A stretch of 8,981 nt of DNA from Bordetella parapertussis (GTDB taxonomy: Bacteria; Pseudomonadota; Gammaproteobacteria; Burkholderiales; Burkholderiaceae_B), in NCBI GenBank assembly GCA_943331855.1, contig CALQNE010000137.1, positions 1 to 8,981 of the forward strand, in the 5' to 3' direction. Under the pieces are notes generated by a model. That model saw only the letters and a list, made by a program, of their open reading frames with translations. It made no database searches and had not been told where the DNA came from. This document shows, in pieces, positions 1 through 7,245 of the stretch. How positions within the stretch are numbered: position 1 is the stretch's first letter; each line of letters opens with the position of its first letter. Position numbers and translations under genes: made by a program.

Positions 1-209
1 AAATCGAAGCAGCTCAAGATCCAGTAGCTAAGCATGCTGAAATTGAGGCGCGCGTACGCGCGTTGACGTCGCCCATGCGCAGTGCCGAAGCGTTTGTGAT
101 TGAAGATATTATTGATCCTGCGCAAACGCGCGAGGCCTTGGTTGAGTTTGCGACGCTCGCGGCACCACTGCGTCAGGCTGGTGTTCGAACCGTTACGTAT
201 CGTCCGTGA
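1..209 (+). CDS. Acyl-CoA carboxylase carboxyltransferase (beta) subunit, C-terminal fragment
   Basis: The open frame begins before the window and ends at TGA 207-209, leaving 68 codons. The fragment contains a VIEDIIDPAQTREALVEF segment. This closely matches the conserved C-terminus of biotin-dependent carboxyltransferase beta subunits (propionyl-, methylcrotonyl- or acetyl-CoA carboxylase type), where an 'EDIIDPRDTR'-like motif precedes a short tail. Such subunits move the carboxyl group from carboxybiotin to an acyl-CoA in the cytoplasm. The acyl-CoA specificity cannot be told from this fragment, and the alpha/biotin subunit is not in the window. The following gene starts 70 bases later on the same strand. 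The family assignment rests on one motif plus the position at the gene end, so it is likely but not certain. Confidence 0.75.
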   Translation, partial: IEAAQDPVAKHAEIEARVRALTSPMRSAEAFVIEDIIDPAQTREALVEFATLAAPLRQAGVRTVTYRP

Positions 210-279
210 AAACGGCGGCGCGCCTGCGAGGCGAACGCAATAGCGGCAAAAAAATTATTTCAATAAATAGGGGTTAAGC

Positions 280-1266
280 ATGATCAAACGTATCGGACAC
301 CGCATTTGCCTGGGGCTAATGGCAACACTTGTTAGCGGTGCGTCTGCCGTGGCTCAAACAGCGGACGCCTACCCCAATCGCTCGATTACGATGGTGGTCG
401 CCTTTCCAGCGGCAGGTACAACGGATATTCTGGCACGCCTGATTGGTCAAAAGCTAACCGAGAAATTTAAACAAACCGTCGTAGTTGAAAATCGGCCTGG
501 TGCGGGTGGCAACATCGGCACGGCGTATGTCGCGAAAGCGGCGCCTGACGGCTATACGATCATGATGGGTACCATTGGTACGCAATCGATTAACCCGGGG
601 CTGTATAAAAAGATGCCCTATGACGCAGCCAAAGATTTCGTACCTCTGACCCGTGCGGCCATGGTGCCAAATTTACTCGTGGTGAACACGAGTGCGCCGT
701 TCAACACGTTGGCAGAAATGATGGCCTATGAAAAAGCGAATCCGGGCAAACTGACCTATGGTTCGTCGGGCAACGGCACTACGCTGCATCTGTCAGGCGA
801 GCTGTTTAATTTAATGAGTGGAACCAAAATCACACACATCCCCTACAAGGGCAGTACCCCCGCAGTGGCAGATCTGCTGGGCGGTCAAATTTCAATGATT
901 TTTGACAATATGCCCTCAGTGATTCAACAGGTGAAAAGTGGACGTCTTAAAGCGCTTGCAGTGACGTCAGCGCAGCGCAACCCGCAATTGCCTGAGGTGC
1001 CAACGATTCAAGAGTCCGGGGTGGCCGGTTACGAAGTGTGGTCGTGGTTTGGGCTGTTGGCGCCGGCTGCAACTCCGGCTCCGATTGTCGATAAGCTCAA
1101 TGCCAGTATTGTCGAGATCATCAAACAACCCGATGTGCAGGCAAAAATTATCGAGCTTGGTGCGGTACCAATGCCTGAAACGTCTGCACAGTTTGCGGCG
1201 TTTATTGAGGCCGAAACCCTTAAGTGGGCGAAGGTCATTAAAGAATCAGGGATTGGAATGGACTAG
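280..1266 (+). CDS. Bug/TctC-family tripartite tricarboxylate transporter substrate receptor
   Basis: This is a 328-residue periplasmic solute-binding protein of the Bug (TctC-like) family, a typical length for the family. Residues 1-25 form a Sec signal peptide: K3 and R4, a hydrophobic core, then AVA before Gln26 as the probable cleavage site. The mature protein opens with YPNRSITMVVAFPAAGTTD (31-49), the usual ligand-loop signature, followed by VVENRPGAGGN and AAPDGYTIMMGT, both hallmark family segments. Known members bind small carboxylates or related solutes and deliver them to TctA/TctB membrane proteins, although most Bug genes in Burkholderiales are orphans. No tctA or tctB is visible here, so the ligand and partner are unknown. 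AGGGG at 269-273 lies 6 bases before the ATG and supports this start. The 70-base upstream gap contains an A/T-rich stretch (246-268) but no promoter I can assign. Confidence 0.93.
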   Translation: MIKRIGHRICLGLMATLVSGASAVAQTADAYPNRSITMVVAFPAAGTTDILARLIGQKLTEKFKQTVVVENRPGAGGNIGTAYVAKAAPDGYTIMMGTIGTQSINPGLYKKMPYDAAKDFVPLTRAAMVPNLLVVNTSAPFNTLAEMMAYEKANPGKLTYGSSGNGTTLHLSGELFNLMSGTKITHIPYKGSTPAVADLLGGQISMIFDNMPSVIQQVKSGRLKALAVTSAQRNPQLPEVPTIQESGVAGYEVWSWFGLLAPAATPAPIVDKLNASIVEIIKQPDVQAKIIELGAVPMPETSAQFAAFIEAETLKWAKVIKESGIGMD

Positions 1267-1326
1267 GTTTTTGTTAGGGCGAGCCGTCCTTGCAGTACGA
1301 TATCAAATATAAAAAATACATCATTC

Positions 1327-1332
1327 AGGAGA
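1327..1332 (+). promoter_or_regulatory. Ribosome binding site fixing the LivK-type receptor start
   Basis: AGGAGA lies 5 bases before ATG 1338. The frame is open further upstream to a TTG at 1290, but that start would put 16 polar residues ahead of an otherwise normal signal peptide and has no comparable ribosome binding site. The site therefore decides in favour of 1338. Confidence 0.8.
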
Positions 1333-1337
1333 CTCTC

Positions 1338-2549
1338 ATGTTCAAGCAATCATTATTATCTGCCGTCGTCATGGCCGCACTGGCTGTCGCGCCCATACAA
1401 GCACAAGAAAAGATTTCTGGCGGGGTGGTCAAGATTGGCGTGTTGACCGATCTTTCGGGCTTGTATATGGGAAACGTGGGCCCAGGTTCGGTGTTGGCCA
1501 CGAAACTGGCGATTGAAGAGTTTGGTGGCAAAGTGGCCGGCAAGCCAATTGAACTGGTCGTGGCAGACCATTTGAATAAGGCTGATGTAGCGGCCGCTCG
1601 GGCGCGCGAGTGGATTGATCGCGATGGTGTGGATGTTGTGACAGAGCTTGGCAACAGTGCCGTGGCGCTGGCCGTGATGAACATCGCAGAAGAAAAAAAC
1701 CGGATGACCATGGCAACAGGCGCTGGGGCTTCGAGAATTACCGGCGCAGACTGTAAGGCAACAAATGTCATGTGGGTGTACGACACCTATGCCCTCGCGA
1801 AAGTCGGCACCTTGCCTTTAGTACAAGCGGGTGCAAAAAAATGGTATTTCGTGACGGCTGATTATGCGTTTGGTCATTCGCTTGAAAGCGATGGCATGCG
1901 CTTTATCAAAGAGGGTGGCGGCTCTGTGGTTGGCTCGTCGCGCTATCCATTTCCAGGTAATGATTTTTCATCGTATCTGATTTCAGCGCAAAGCAGTGGT
2001 GCAGATGCCGTCGCATTTGCGAGTGCGGGTGGTGATCTGCAAAACGAAATTAAGCAGGCCAATGAATTTGGTTTAGGTAAAAAGCAAAAGTTAGTCGCCA
2101 TGTTAATGAGCATCGCCGACGTGCATGGCGTAGGCTTGCAAGCGGCTCAAGGCATGAATTTTGCCGAGACATTCTATTGGGATATGGATGACGAGACGCG
2201 TAAGTTTTCGCAGCGATTCTTCAAAGAAATGGGCAAGATGCCAACCGCTTTGCAGGCAGGTCAGTACTCAGCCATTTTGAATTACCTGCGCGCCGTTGAA
2301 AAATCAGGTAGTGACGATGTCAAAACAGTCATACAAACGCTACGCACGATGCCGATTCGCGATGCTTTTGCGCGTAACGCAAAGTTGCGCGAAGATGGCA
2401 AGCTGATCCATGACACGTATGTGGTCTCTGTGAAGTCGCCTGCTGAATCCAAAGCGCCTTGGGATTACTACAAAATTATCAAAACGGTTTCGGGAGACGA
2501 CTCGTTTAATCCGTTGTCTGAAAGCCAGTGTCCACTTGTCAAAAAATAA
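1338..2549 (+). CDS. ABC transporter substrate-binding protein, LivK/branched-chain amino acid type
   Basis: This 403-residue protein is a type I periplasmic binding protein (Peripla_BP_6/LivK-like). Residues 1-22 are a signal peptide (K3, hydrophobic core, IQA before Gln23). The mature domain begins with VKIGVLTDLSGLY (31-43), the standard first strand and ligand loop, followed by lobe segments such as AIEEFGGKVAGKPIELVVAD. Two cysteines, C139 and C398, lie far apart; whether they pair is unknown. Members feed LivHMGF-type ABC permeases with amino acids, amides, aromatic acids or other small molecules, so the name does not fix the ligand. No permease or ATPase genes are near. The gene is followed after 24 bases by the SCP2-like and hydrolase genes on the same strand, which suggests a shared transcript and a shared substrate. 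It is separated from the Bug gene by 71 bases with no clear terminator. Confidence 0.92.
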   Translation: MFKQSLLSAVVMAALAVAPIQAQEKISGGVVKIGVLTDLSGLYMGNVGPGSVLATKLAIEEFGGKVAGKPIELVVADHLNKADVAAARAREWIDRDGVDVVTELGNSAVALAVMNIAEEKNRMTMATGAGASRITGADCKATNVMWVYDTYALAKVGTLPLVQAGAKKWYFVTADYAFGHSLESDGMRFIKEGGGSVVGSSRYPFPGNDFSSYLISAQSSGADAVAFASAGGDLQNEIKQANEFGLGKKQKLVAMLMSIADVHGVGLQAAQGMNFAETFYWDMDDETRKFSQRFFKEMGKMPTALQAGQYSAILNYLRAVEKSGSDDVKTVIQTLRTMPIRDAFARNAKLREDGKLIHDTYVVSVKSPAESKAPWDYYKIIKTVSGDDSFNPLSESQCPLVKK

Positions 2550-2573
2550 TACGATCCTATAAAGAGCCTACCG

Positions 2574-2957
2574 ATGATGGATGCAGTGTGGTGTAAAGCC
2601 TTGAGCGAGCAAGTCAATGCGGATGAGCGACTGGTATGGCGTGGTCGTCATGTCTCAACCTCGTTCTTGCTTGAAGTCGGTCAGTCTGAATATGTCATTA
2701 AGATTGATCAGGGGCGCGTAAGTTCAGTCAAGAAAGGGCCCTTTGCCATGGGCGATTGGGTCTTCGCGTTGCGAGCAAGCGAAGCCAGCTGGACTGCATT
2801 TCTTGAGCTGTTGCCGCGCCCCGGCTTTCATGATGTGATGGGCATGCTTAAACTCAAACATCTGCAAATGGAGGGGGATTTGTATCCATTCATGTCGCAC
2901 CTGCTGTATTTCAAAGATGTGTTGGCAAGCGTACGCGGCCGCGAGGTGAGCGCATGA
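2574..2957 (+). CDS. Small SCP2-like (sterol carrier/lipid-binding fold) protein
   Basis: This is a 127-residue cytoplasmic protein with no signal peptide or membrane segment. Its pattern resembles a short SCP2-type domain: YVIKIDQGRVSSVKKGP (about 40-56) gives paired beta strands, then WVFALRASEASWTAFLE (strand plus helix), PRPGFHDVMGMLKLKHLQM and EGDLYPFMSHLLYFKDVL. The GFHD...EGDL...M.HL order is what I recall from SCP2 proteins found beside catabolic genes. Such domains bind hydrophobic ligands or acyl-CoAs, and no catalytic role is evident. Two adjacent ATGs (2574 and 2577) are possible starts; AAAGAG at 2561-2566 fits either. The stop overlaps the hydrolase start as ATGA (2954-2957), so the two proteins are probably translationally coupled. 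The fold assignment is by pattern recognition and is moderately sure; the ligand is unknown. Confidence 0.7.
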   Translation: MMDAVWCKALSEQVNADERLVWRGRHVSTSFLLEVGQSEYVIKIDQGRVSSVKKGPFAMGDWVFALRASEASWTAFLELLPRPGFHDVMGMLKLKHLQMEGDLYPFMSHLLYFKDVLASVRGREVSA

Positions 2958-3817
2958 CAACCCGTGTCTGGATTGAGCCGATTGTGGGTCGGTATATGCA
3001 CCTGACCTTAAATGGGCATAGCCATCGTGTCTATGTCGAAGAAGCGGGTACCGGTGTTCCGCTACTGTGTTTGCATACCGCAGGCGCAGACACGCGTCAG
3101 TATCGTGCGTTGATGAACGATACTGAGCTGTTGAAGCAATTTAGAATCATTGCGTTTGACCTGCCGTGGCATGGCAAGTCATCGCCGCCAGAGGGTTGGC
3201 AACAAAATACCTATCGCCTGTCTTCGCATGATTACACAGAGGCCATCTTATCGGTGGTCGATGCAATGCAGCTTGAACAACCGATTGTGATGGGTTGCTC
3301 GATCGGTGGGCGCATTGTTTTGCATTTGGCGCTAGAGCACCCCGAGCGATTTGGTGCAGCGATTGGCTTGCAGTCTGGTGCCCACGTCGAGCCTTATTAC
3401 GATCTTGAGTGGTTGCATCGCTCGGATGTGCACGGCGGCGAAGTGAGTGCAGGGATCGTGTCGGGCTTGATTGGCCCGCTAAGTCCTGCCAAACATAAAT
3501 GGGAAACGCTCTGGCATTACATGCAAGGTGGGCCCGGTGTCTTTAAAGGTGATCTGTTTTTTTACACGGCTGACGGCGATATTCGTGATCGTGTTAAGCA
3601 GATTGACACAAAAAAATGCCCACTTTGGCTGTTGACCGGAGAATACGATTACTCGTGCACCCCTGAAGACACTGCGTTTTTGGGACACAACATTGAGGGT
3701 GCAAAATGGCAAATCATGAAGGGCATGGGCCATTTTCCGATGAGTGAAGACCCAGACAAATTTCTGACCTATCTGAAGCCTGTTTTGCAAGAGGCTGCGC
3801 GCGCCCGCAGCGCCTAA
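2954..3817 (+). CDS. Alpha/beta hydrolase (esterase/lactonase-like)
   Basis: This 287-residue protein is a cytoplasmic alpha/beta-hydrolase fold enzyme. An HTAGAD oxyanion-loop segment (41-46) is followed by FDLPWHGKS (68-76) and the nucleophile elbow GCSIGG with Ser116. The likely acid is Asp232 in TGEYDYS, and the likely base is His260 in GMGHFPMSEDP. The triad is therefore complete and the length is normal. The family covers esterases, lactonases, C-C hydrolases and haloperoxidase-like proteins, so the substrate is open. GAGGTGA at 2943-2949 is a good ribosome binding site inside the end of the upstream gene, and the start shares ATGA with that gene's stop. Coupling to an SCP2-like protein and proximity to a LivK-type receptor suggest a dedicated catabolic step for one imported compound; this is inference. 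A later Met15 is possible as a start but less well supported. Confidence 0.9.
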   Translation: MTTRVWIEPIVGRYMHLTLNGHSHRVYVEEAGTGVPLLCLHTAGADTRQYRALMNDTELLKQFRIIAFDLPWHGKSSPPEGWQQNTYRLSSHDYTEAILSVVDAMQLEQPIVMGCSIGGRIVLHLALEHPERFGAAIGLQSGAHVEPYYDLEWLHRSDVHGGEVSAGIVSGLIGPLSPAKHKWETLWHYMQGGPGVFKGDLFFYTADGDIRDRVKQIDTKKCPLWLLTGEYDYSCTPEDTAFLGHNIEGAKWQIMKGMGHFPMSEDPDKFLTYLKPVLQEAARARSA

Positions 3818-3833
3818 CCATGACTCCTCAAGC

Positions 3834-3859
3834 CTGCCCTACAATTAGGGCGGTCTTTT
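3834..3859 (+). terminator. Short GC hairpin with T run; possible terminator overlapping a TACAAT box
   Basis: CTGCCCT (3834-3840) pairs with AGGGCGG (3847-3853) through seven pairs including one G-U, around the loop ACAATT, and TCTTTT follows (3854-3859). It sits 16 bases after the hydrolase stop, where a Rho-independent terminator would be expected. The stem is short and the T run imperfect. TACAAT at 3840-3845 could instead be a -10 box for the glycosyltransferase gene, with transcription starting near 3852, but no convincing -35 box is seen. The two readings are alternatives. Confidence 0.4.
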
Positions 3860-3872
3860 AACGCTTGCTCTC

Positions 3873-5444
3873 ATGAAAACATTACTTCACCGGCTCTGGA
3901 CAACGGCGTTGCAGCCACAAACAACGCGCTGGCTTGTGCTTGGCGCTGGATTTTGGCTGGGATGCTTAGCCTGGGTGCGTCACTTGCATTTACCCGATGA
4001 GGGGCGCTATGTGGGTGTCGCCTGGGATATGGCGCGCGCTGATAGCTTTTTAGTGCCCTTGATGAATGGCTTGCCCTATTTTCATAAACCCCCCTTGTTC
4101 TATTGGCTGACTGATCTTTCGGTGATGCTGTTTGGGGCGCACGAGTGGTCGGTCCGTATTCCTTCCTGGCTCGCGGCCTGGTCAAGTGCCATCGCCTTGT
4201 ACTTTTTTATCCGTAAGCATCGTGGGGTCCGACAAGCGACGCTGACGCTGATCATCTTATGTACGCTACCTTTGTTTTATGGAGGCGCTCAGTACGCGAA
4301 CCTGGATATGCTGGTCGCAGGTTTGATTACGCTGACGATTCTTGCGGGTGCTGAGGCGGTATTACGCAGCGAGCAGGGCATGTCGTTTCGAAGCTTTTCG
4401 CTGGCTGCGGCTTGTTTTGCGGGCTTGGCTATTTTGGCAAAAGGATTGATCGGACTGGCATTGCCAGGTGGCGTCTTGTTCTTTTGGTTGCTGTTGTCCA
4501 AACGCTGGCGCAAACTCGGTGTGCTGCTGTGGCCTCCTGCGATCGCCATGTTTTTAGTGGTGACCTTGCCATGGTTTTGGGCGATGCAAAGCAGGTTTCC
4601 TGAGTTTTTCCAGTATTTTTTTATTCACCAACAATACGAACGCTTTGTCAGCCAAGGCTTCAATAATCCGCAGCCAGTCTGGTTTTACGTGCCGATTTTG
4701 CTCGGGATGACGCTGCCTTGGTCGCTTGGTCTTTTGGCAACCCTGAACCGCAGATTCTGGCCACTCGTTTCGCAATCGACTGGTTTGCTGATGTTGATTT
4801 GGCTCTTGCTGATTGCGATCTTTTTTTCAATACCTGCCTCAAAACTGATTGGGTACATCTTGCCTGTCTTGCCCCCTTTGGCAGTTCTCATCGCTGAGGG
4901 CTTGCTACTGTCCTTAAGTGGGCGTTGGGCGCTACGGATGCCTCGTACGATTGCGACGTACTTTGTGATCGCCGCACTGGCTTGCGTGATCGGGATGGGT
5001 GTATTTCGTTTTATTCAAACAGACTCCGCTCACAAAATGGGGTCTCAGATAGCAGCGCAAAAAACGCCAACGGATGTCTTTGTTTATGTGCGTAGCTATC
5101 CGTTCGATCTGGCGTTTTATGCGGGTGCGACGGAGCCTGCATGGGTGGTTGAGCAGTGGAGCACGATTATCAAGCGCGATAACTGGCGCAATGAGCTCGC
5201 GGATGCCGCACAATTTAACCCTGCGATCGGTCAGCAAACGTTGATTGATTTCCAGGGGTTTGTGGCGCGCCTGTGTTCCGTGGACCAAAAAGTATTTTGG
5301 GTGCGCGGTGACGAATGGATCATTGGTCCGCTGCCTTTTTTGAAGCAGATTCCCCCTTTCTTTGTGCAGCCCGATGGCGGTCGTGTTTGGAAACTTGAAA
5401 ATGATGCTGCATTTAAGGCTAAGCTTTGTCTGAAAACCGAATAA
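3873..5444 (+). CDS. ArnT/PMT-like lipid-linked-sugar glycosyltransferase (GT39/GT83 type)
   Basis: This 523-residue integral inner-membrane protein has about 10-12 hydrophobic segments in residues 19-380 and a soluble C-terminal domain from about 385. After the first membrane segment comes LPDEGRYVGVAW with D42 and E43, the acidic site expected in the first periplasmic loop. It is followed by PLMNGLPYFHKPPLFYWL (62-79), NLDM (143-146) and ILAKGLIG (187-194), all typical of the ArnT/PMT_2 group. These enzymes transfer a sugar from a polyprenyl-phosphate carrier to lipid A or another envelope acceptor on the periplasmic face. The segment HQQYERF (252-258) stands where many relatives have an EH..RF-like motif. 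No other arn or lipid-A gene is nearby, so donor and acceptor are unknown. No ribosome binding site is visible before the ATG. The following gene starts 34 bases after the stop. Confidence 0.88.
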   Translation: MKTLLHRLWTTALQPQTTRWLVLGAGFWLGCLAWVRHLHLPDEGRYVGVAWDMARADSFLVPLMNGLPYFHKPPLFYWLTDLSVMLFGAHEWSVRIPSWLAAWSSAIALYFFIRKHRGVRQATLTLIILCTLPLFYGGAQYANLDMLVAGLITLTILAGAEAVLRSEQGMSFRSFSLAAACFAGLAILAKGLIGLALPGGVLFFWLLLSKRWRKLGVLLWPPAIAMFLVVTLPWFWAMQSRFPEFFQYFFIHQQYERFVSQGFNNPQPVWFYVPILLGMTLPWSLGLLATLNRRFWPLVSQSTGLLMLIWLLLIAIFFSIPASKLIGYILPVLPPLAVLIAEGLLLSLSGRWALRMPRTIATYFVIAALACVIGMGVFRFIQTDSAHKMGSQIAAQKTPTDVFVYVRSYPFDLAFYAGATEPAWVVEQWSTIIKRDNWRNELADAAQFNPAIGQQTLIDFQGFVARLCSVDQKVFWVRGDEWIIGPLPFLKQIPPFFVQPDGGRVWKLENDAAFKAKLCLKTE

Positions 5445-5478
5445 TTAAACTGCACGCTTCTATCCCGGAGATCTGAGC

Positions 5479-7233
5479 ATGACCACCGAAGTTAAAAAAC
5501 CAAAAATCAAGACCCCTGAGTCTTTGCGTAGCGCGCGCTGGTTTGCCCCTGATGATTTGCGTTCCTTTGGCCATCGCTCAAGGGCGATGCAAATGGGTTA
5601 TGGTCCCGAGGACTGGGCGGGCAAGCCGGTGGTGGGCATTATTAATACTTGGTCAGATATCAATCCTTGTCATAGCCATTTCAAGCAACGCGTTGAAGAC
5701 GTCAAGCGTGGTGTCTTGCAAGCGGGTGGATGGCCGATTGAGCTGCCTGCACAATCTTTAGCCGAGCAGTATGTCAAACCGACGACGATGCTTTATCGCA
5801 ACCTGTTAGCGATGGACGTTGAAGAGTTGCTGCGCTGCCATCCGATTGATGGTGCTGTCTTGATGGGTGGTTGCGACAAGACAACGCCGGCCTTGCTGAT
5901 GGGCGGTACGAGCGCAGGCTTGCCCATGATTTATGTGCCAGCAGGTCCGATGTTGCGCGGCAACTGGCACGGAAAGACGCTTGGTTCGGGTTCGGATGCC
6001 TGGAAGTTCTGGGACGACCGCCGTGCGGGTTTAATTAATCAGACGCAGTGGCTTGAAATCGAGGGCGGCATTGCGCGCAGCCACGGTACGTGTATGACAA
6101 TGGGTACGGCCAGCACCATGACGGCGATCGCTGAGGCCCTTGGTATGACACTGCCCGGCGCGTCATCCATTCCGGCACCCGATTCAAATCATATGCGGAT
6201 GAGTGCCGAGTCAGGGCGCCGCATTGTCGACATGATTTGGGAAGATCTGACCCCCAATAAGATTCAAACCCACGCGGCGTTTGAAAATGCGATTGCCGTG
6301 GCAATGGCGATGGGCTGTTCAACGAACGCCATTATTCATGTGATTGCGCAGGCAAAGCGCGCAGGGTGTGACATTAGCCTAGATGATTTCGATCGTTTTA
6401 GTCGGATCGTTCCGGTGATTGCCAACGTACGACCCAGCGGTGAAGAATATTTAATGGAAGATTTTTTCTATGCCGGTGGCTTGCCTGGTTTGATGACACG
6501 TATTACGCAACATTTGCACCTGGATGCGTTGACGGTGACCGGGCAAACGCTGGGTGACAATTTAGCCGGTGCGGGTGTTTATAACGACGATGTCATTCGC
6601 TCGGTCGATAATCCAATTTATGCTGAGGGTGCATTGGCTGTTTTGCGAGGCAATCTGGCGCCGGATGGCTGTGTGATTAAACCGAGTGCCTGCCCCGAGC
6701 ATTTGCATCGCCACACAGGGCCCGCGTTGGTCTTTGATGACTACCCCTCCATGAAGGCGGTGATTGACAGCGATGACCTCGATGTCACCGCGGATCATGT
6801 TTTGATTTTGCGTAATGCAGGCCCCCAGGGCGGGCCGGGTATGCCCGAGTGGGGAATGCTGCCCATGCCCAAGAAGTTACTCAAGCAAGGGGTGCGCGAC
6901 ATGCTGCGTATGTCTGATTCGCGCATGAGCGGTACCAGTTATGGCGCGTGTGTCTTGCACATTTCTCCTGAGTCGTATGTAGGCGGCCCGTTAGCCTTGG
7001 TTAAAAATGGCGACATGATTTCTGTTGATGTCCCGGCCCGCACGATTAATTTAGAAATTTCTGACGCCGAAATGGCTGCGCGTAAAGCCGCCTGGAAAGC
7101 ACCCGAGCCACGCTACGAGCGAGGTTATGGCTGGATGTTCTCCAAGCATATCGAACAGGCCAACGAGGGCTGCGACTTTGATTTCTTGCGCACTGATTTT
7201 GGCAAACCCGTTTCTGAACCCGATATTTACTAA
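5479..7233 (+). CDS. IlvD/Edd-family Fe-S dehydratase, sugar-acid (arabinonate dehydratase-like) type
   Basis: This 584-residue cytoplasmic enzyme of the IlvD/Edd family removes water from a hydroxy acid to give a 2-keto-3-deoxy acid. C64 (NPCHSHF), C132 (GGCDKTTP) and C205 (SHGTC) match, with a constant offset of 5, the three [2Fe-2S] ligands I recall for Rhizobium L-arabinonate dehydratase (59, 127, 200). E96, D133 and K134 are candidate metal-site residues, and Ser484 in RMSGTSYGA is the candidate catalytic base. The length fits the pentonate/hexonate dehydratase subgroup, whose members are about 580-600 residues. It is probably not the biosynthetic dihydroxy-acid dehydratase, since no ilv genes are near and an RraA-fold gene follows after 12 bases. 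The exact sugar acid cannot be told from sequence alone. GGAG at 5467-5470, 8 bases before the ATG, supports the start. No promoter is evident in the 34-base gap after the glycosyltransferase gene. Confidence 0.92.
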   Translation: MTTEVKKPKIKTPESLRSARWFAPDDLRSFGHRSRAMQMGYGPEDWAGKPVVGIINTWSDINPCHSHFKQRVEDVKRGVLQAGGWPIELPAQSLAEQYVKPTTMLYRNLLAMDVEELLRCHPIDGAVLMGGCDKTTPALLMGGTSAGLPMIYVPAGPMLRGNWHGKTLGSGSDAWKFWDDRRAGLINQTQWLEIEGGIARSHGTCMTMGTASTMTAIAEALGMTLPGASSIPAPDSNHMRMSAESGRRIVDMIWEDLTPNKIQTHAAFENAIAVAMAMGCSTNAIIHVIAQAKRAGCDISLDDFDRFSRIVPVIANVRPSGEEYLMEDFFYAGGLPGLMTRITQHLHLDALTVTGQTLGDNLAGAGVYNDDVIRSVDNPIYAEGALAVLRGNLAPDGCVIKPSACPEHLHRHTGPALVFDDYPSMKAVIDSDDLDVTADHVLILRNAGPQGGPGMPEWGMLPMPKKLLKQGVRDMLRMSDSRMSGTSYGACVLHISPESYVGGPLALVKNGDMISVDVPARTINLEISDAEMAARKAAWKAPEPRYERGYGWMFSKHIEQANEGCDFDFLRTDFGKPVSEPDIY

Positions 7234-7245
7234 GAGTCATTCATT

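Noticed and set aside
217..239. GGCGCGCC palindrome and TGCG...CGCA short inverted repeat after the carboxylase fragment
   Set aside because: The stems are only 4 bp or loopless and no T run follows, so neither is a supportable terminator or operator.
1290..1337. Upstream TTG start for the LivK-type receptor
   Set aside because: It would add 16 polar residues before a normal signal peptide, whereas ATG 1338 has AGGAGA 5 bases upstream.
1325..1786. 153-codon open frame on the - strand over the LivK-type receptor gene
   Set aside because: It lies entirely antisense to a conserved receptor, is rich in Ser/Ala/Thr/Pro without domain pattern, and has no ribosome binding site I can see.
4932..5288. 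118-codon open frame on the - strand inside the glycosyltransferase gene
   Set aside because: It is antisense to a clear gene, has no recognisable domain and its basic, low-complexity composition is typical of a shadow frame.
5479..7233. Dehydratase as biosynthetic IlvD (branched-chain amino acid pathway)
   Set aside because: The Cys spacing and the RMSGTSYGA and GTCMTMGTAS motifs match the sugar-acid subgroup better, and there is no ilv context.
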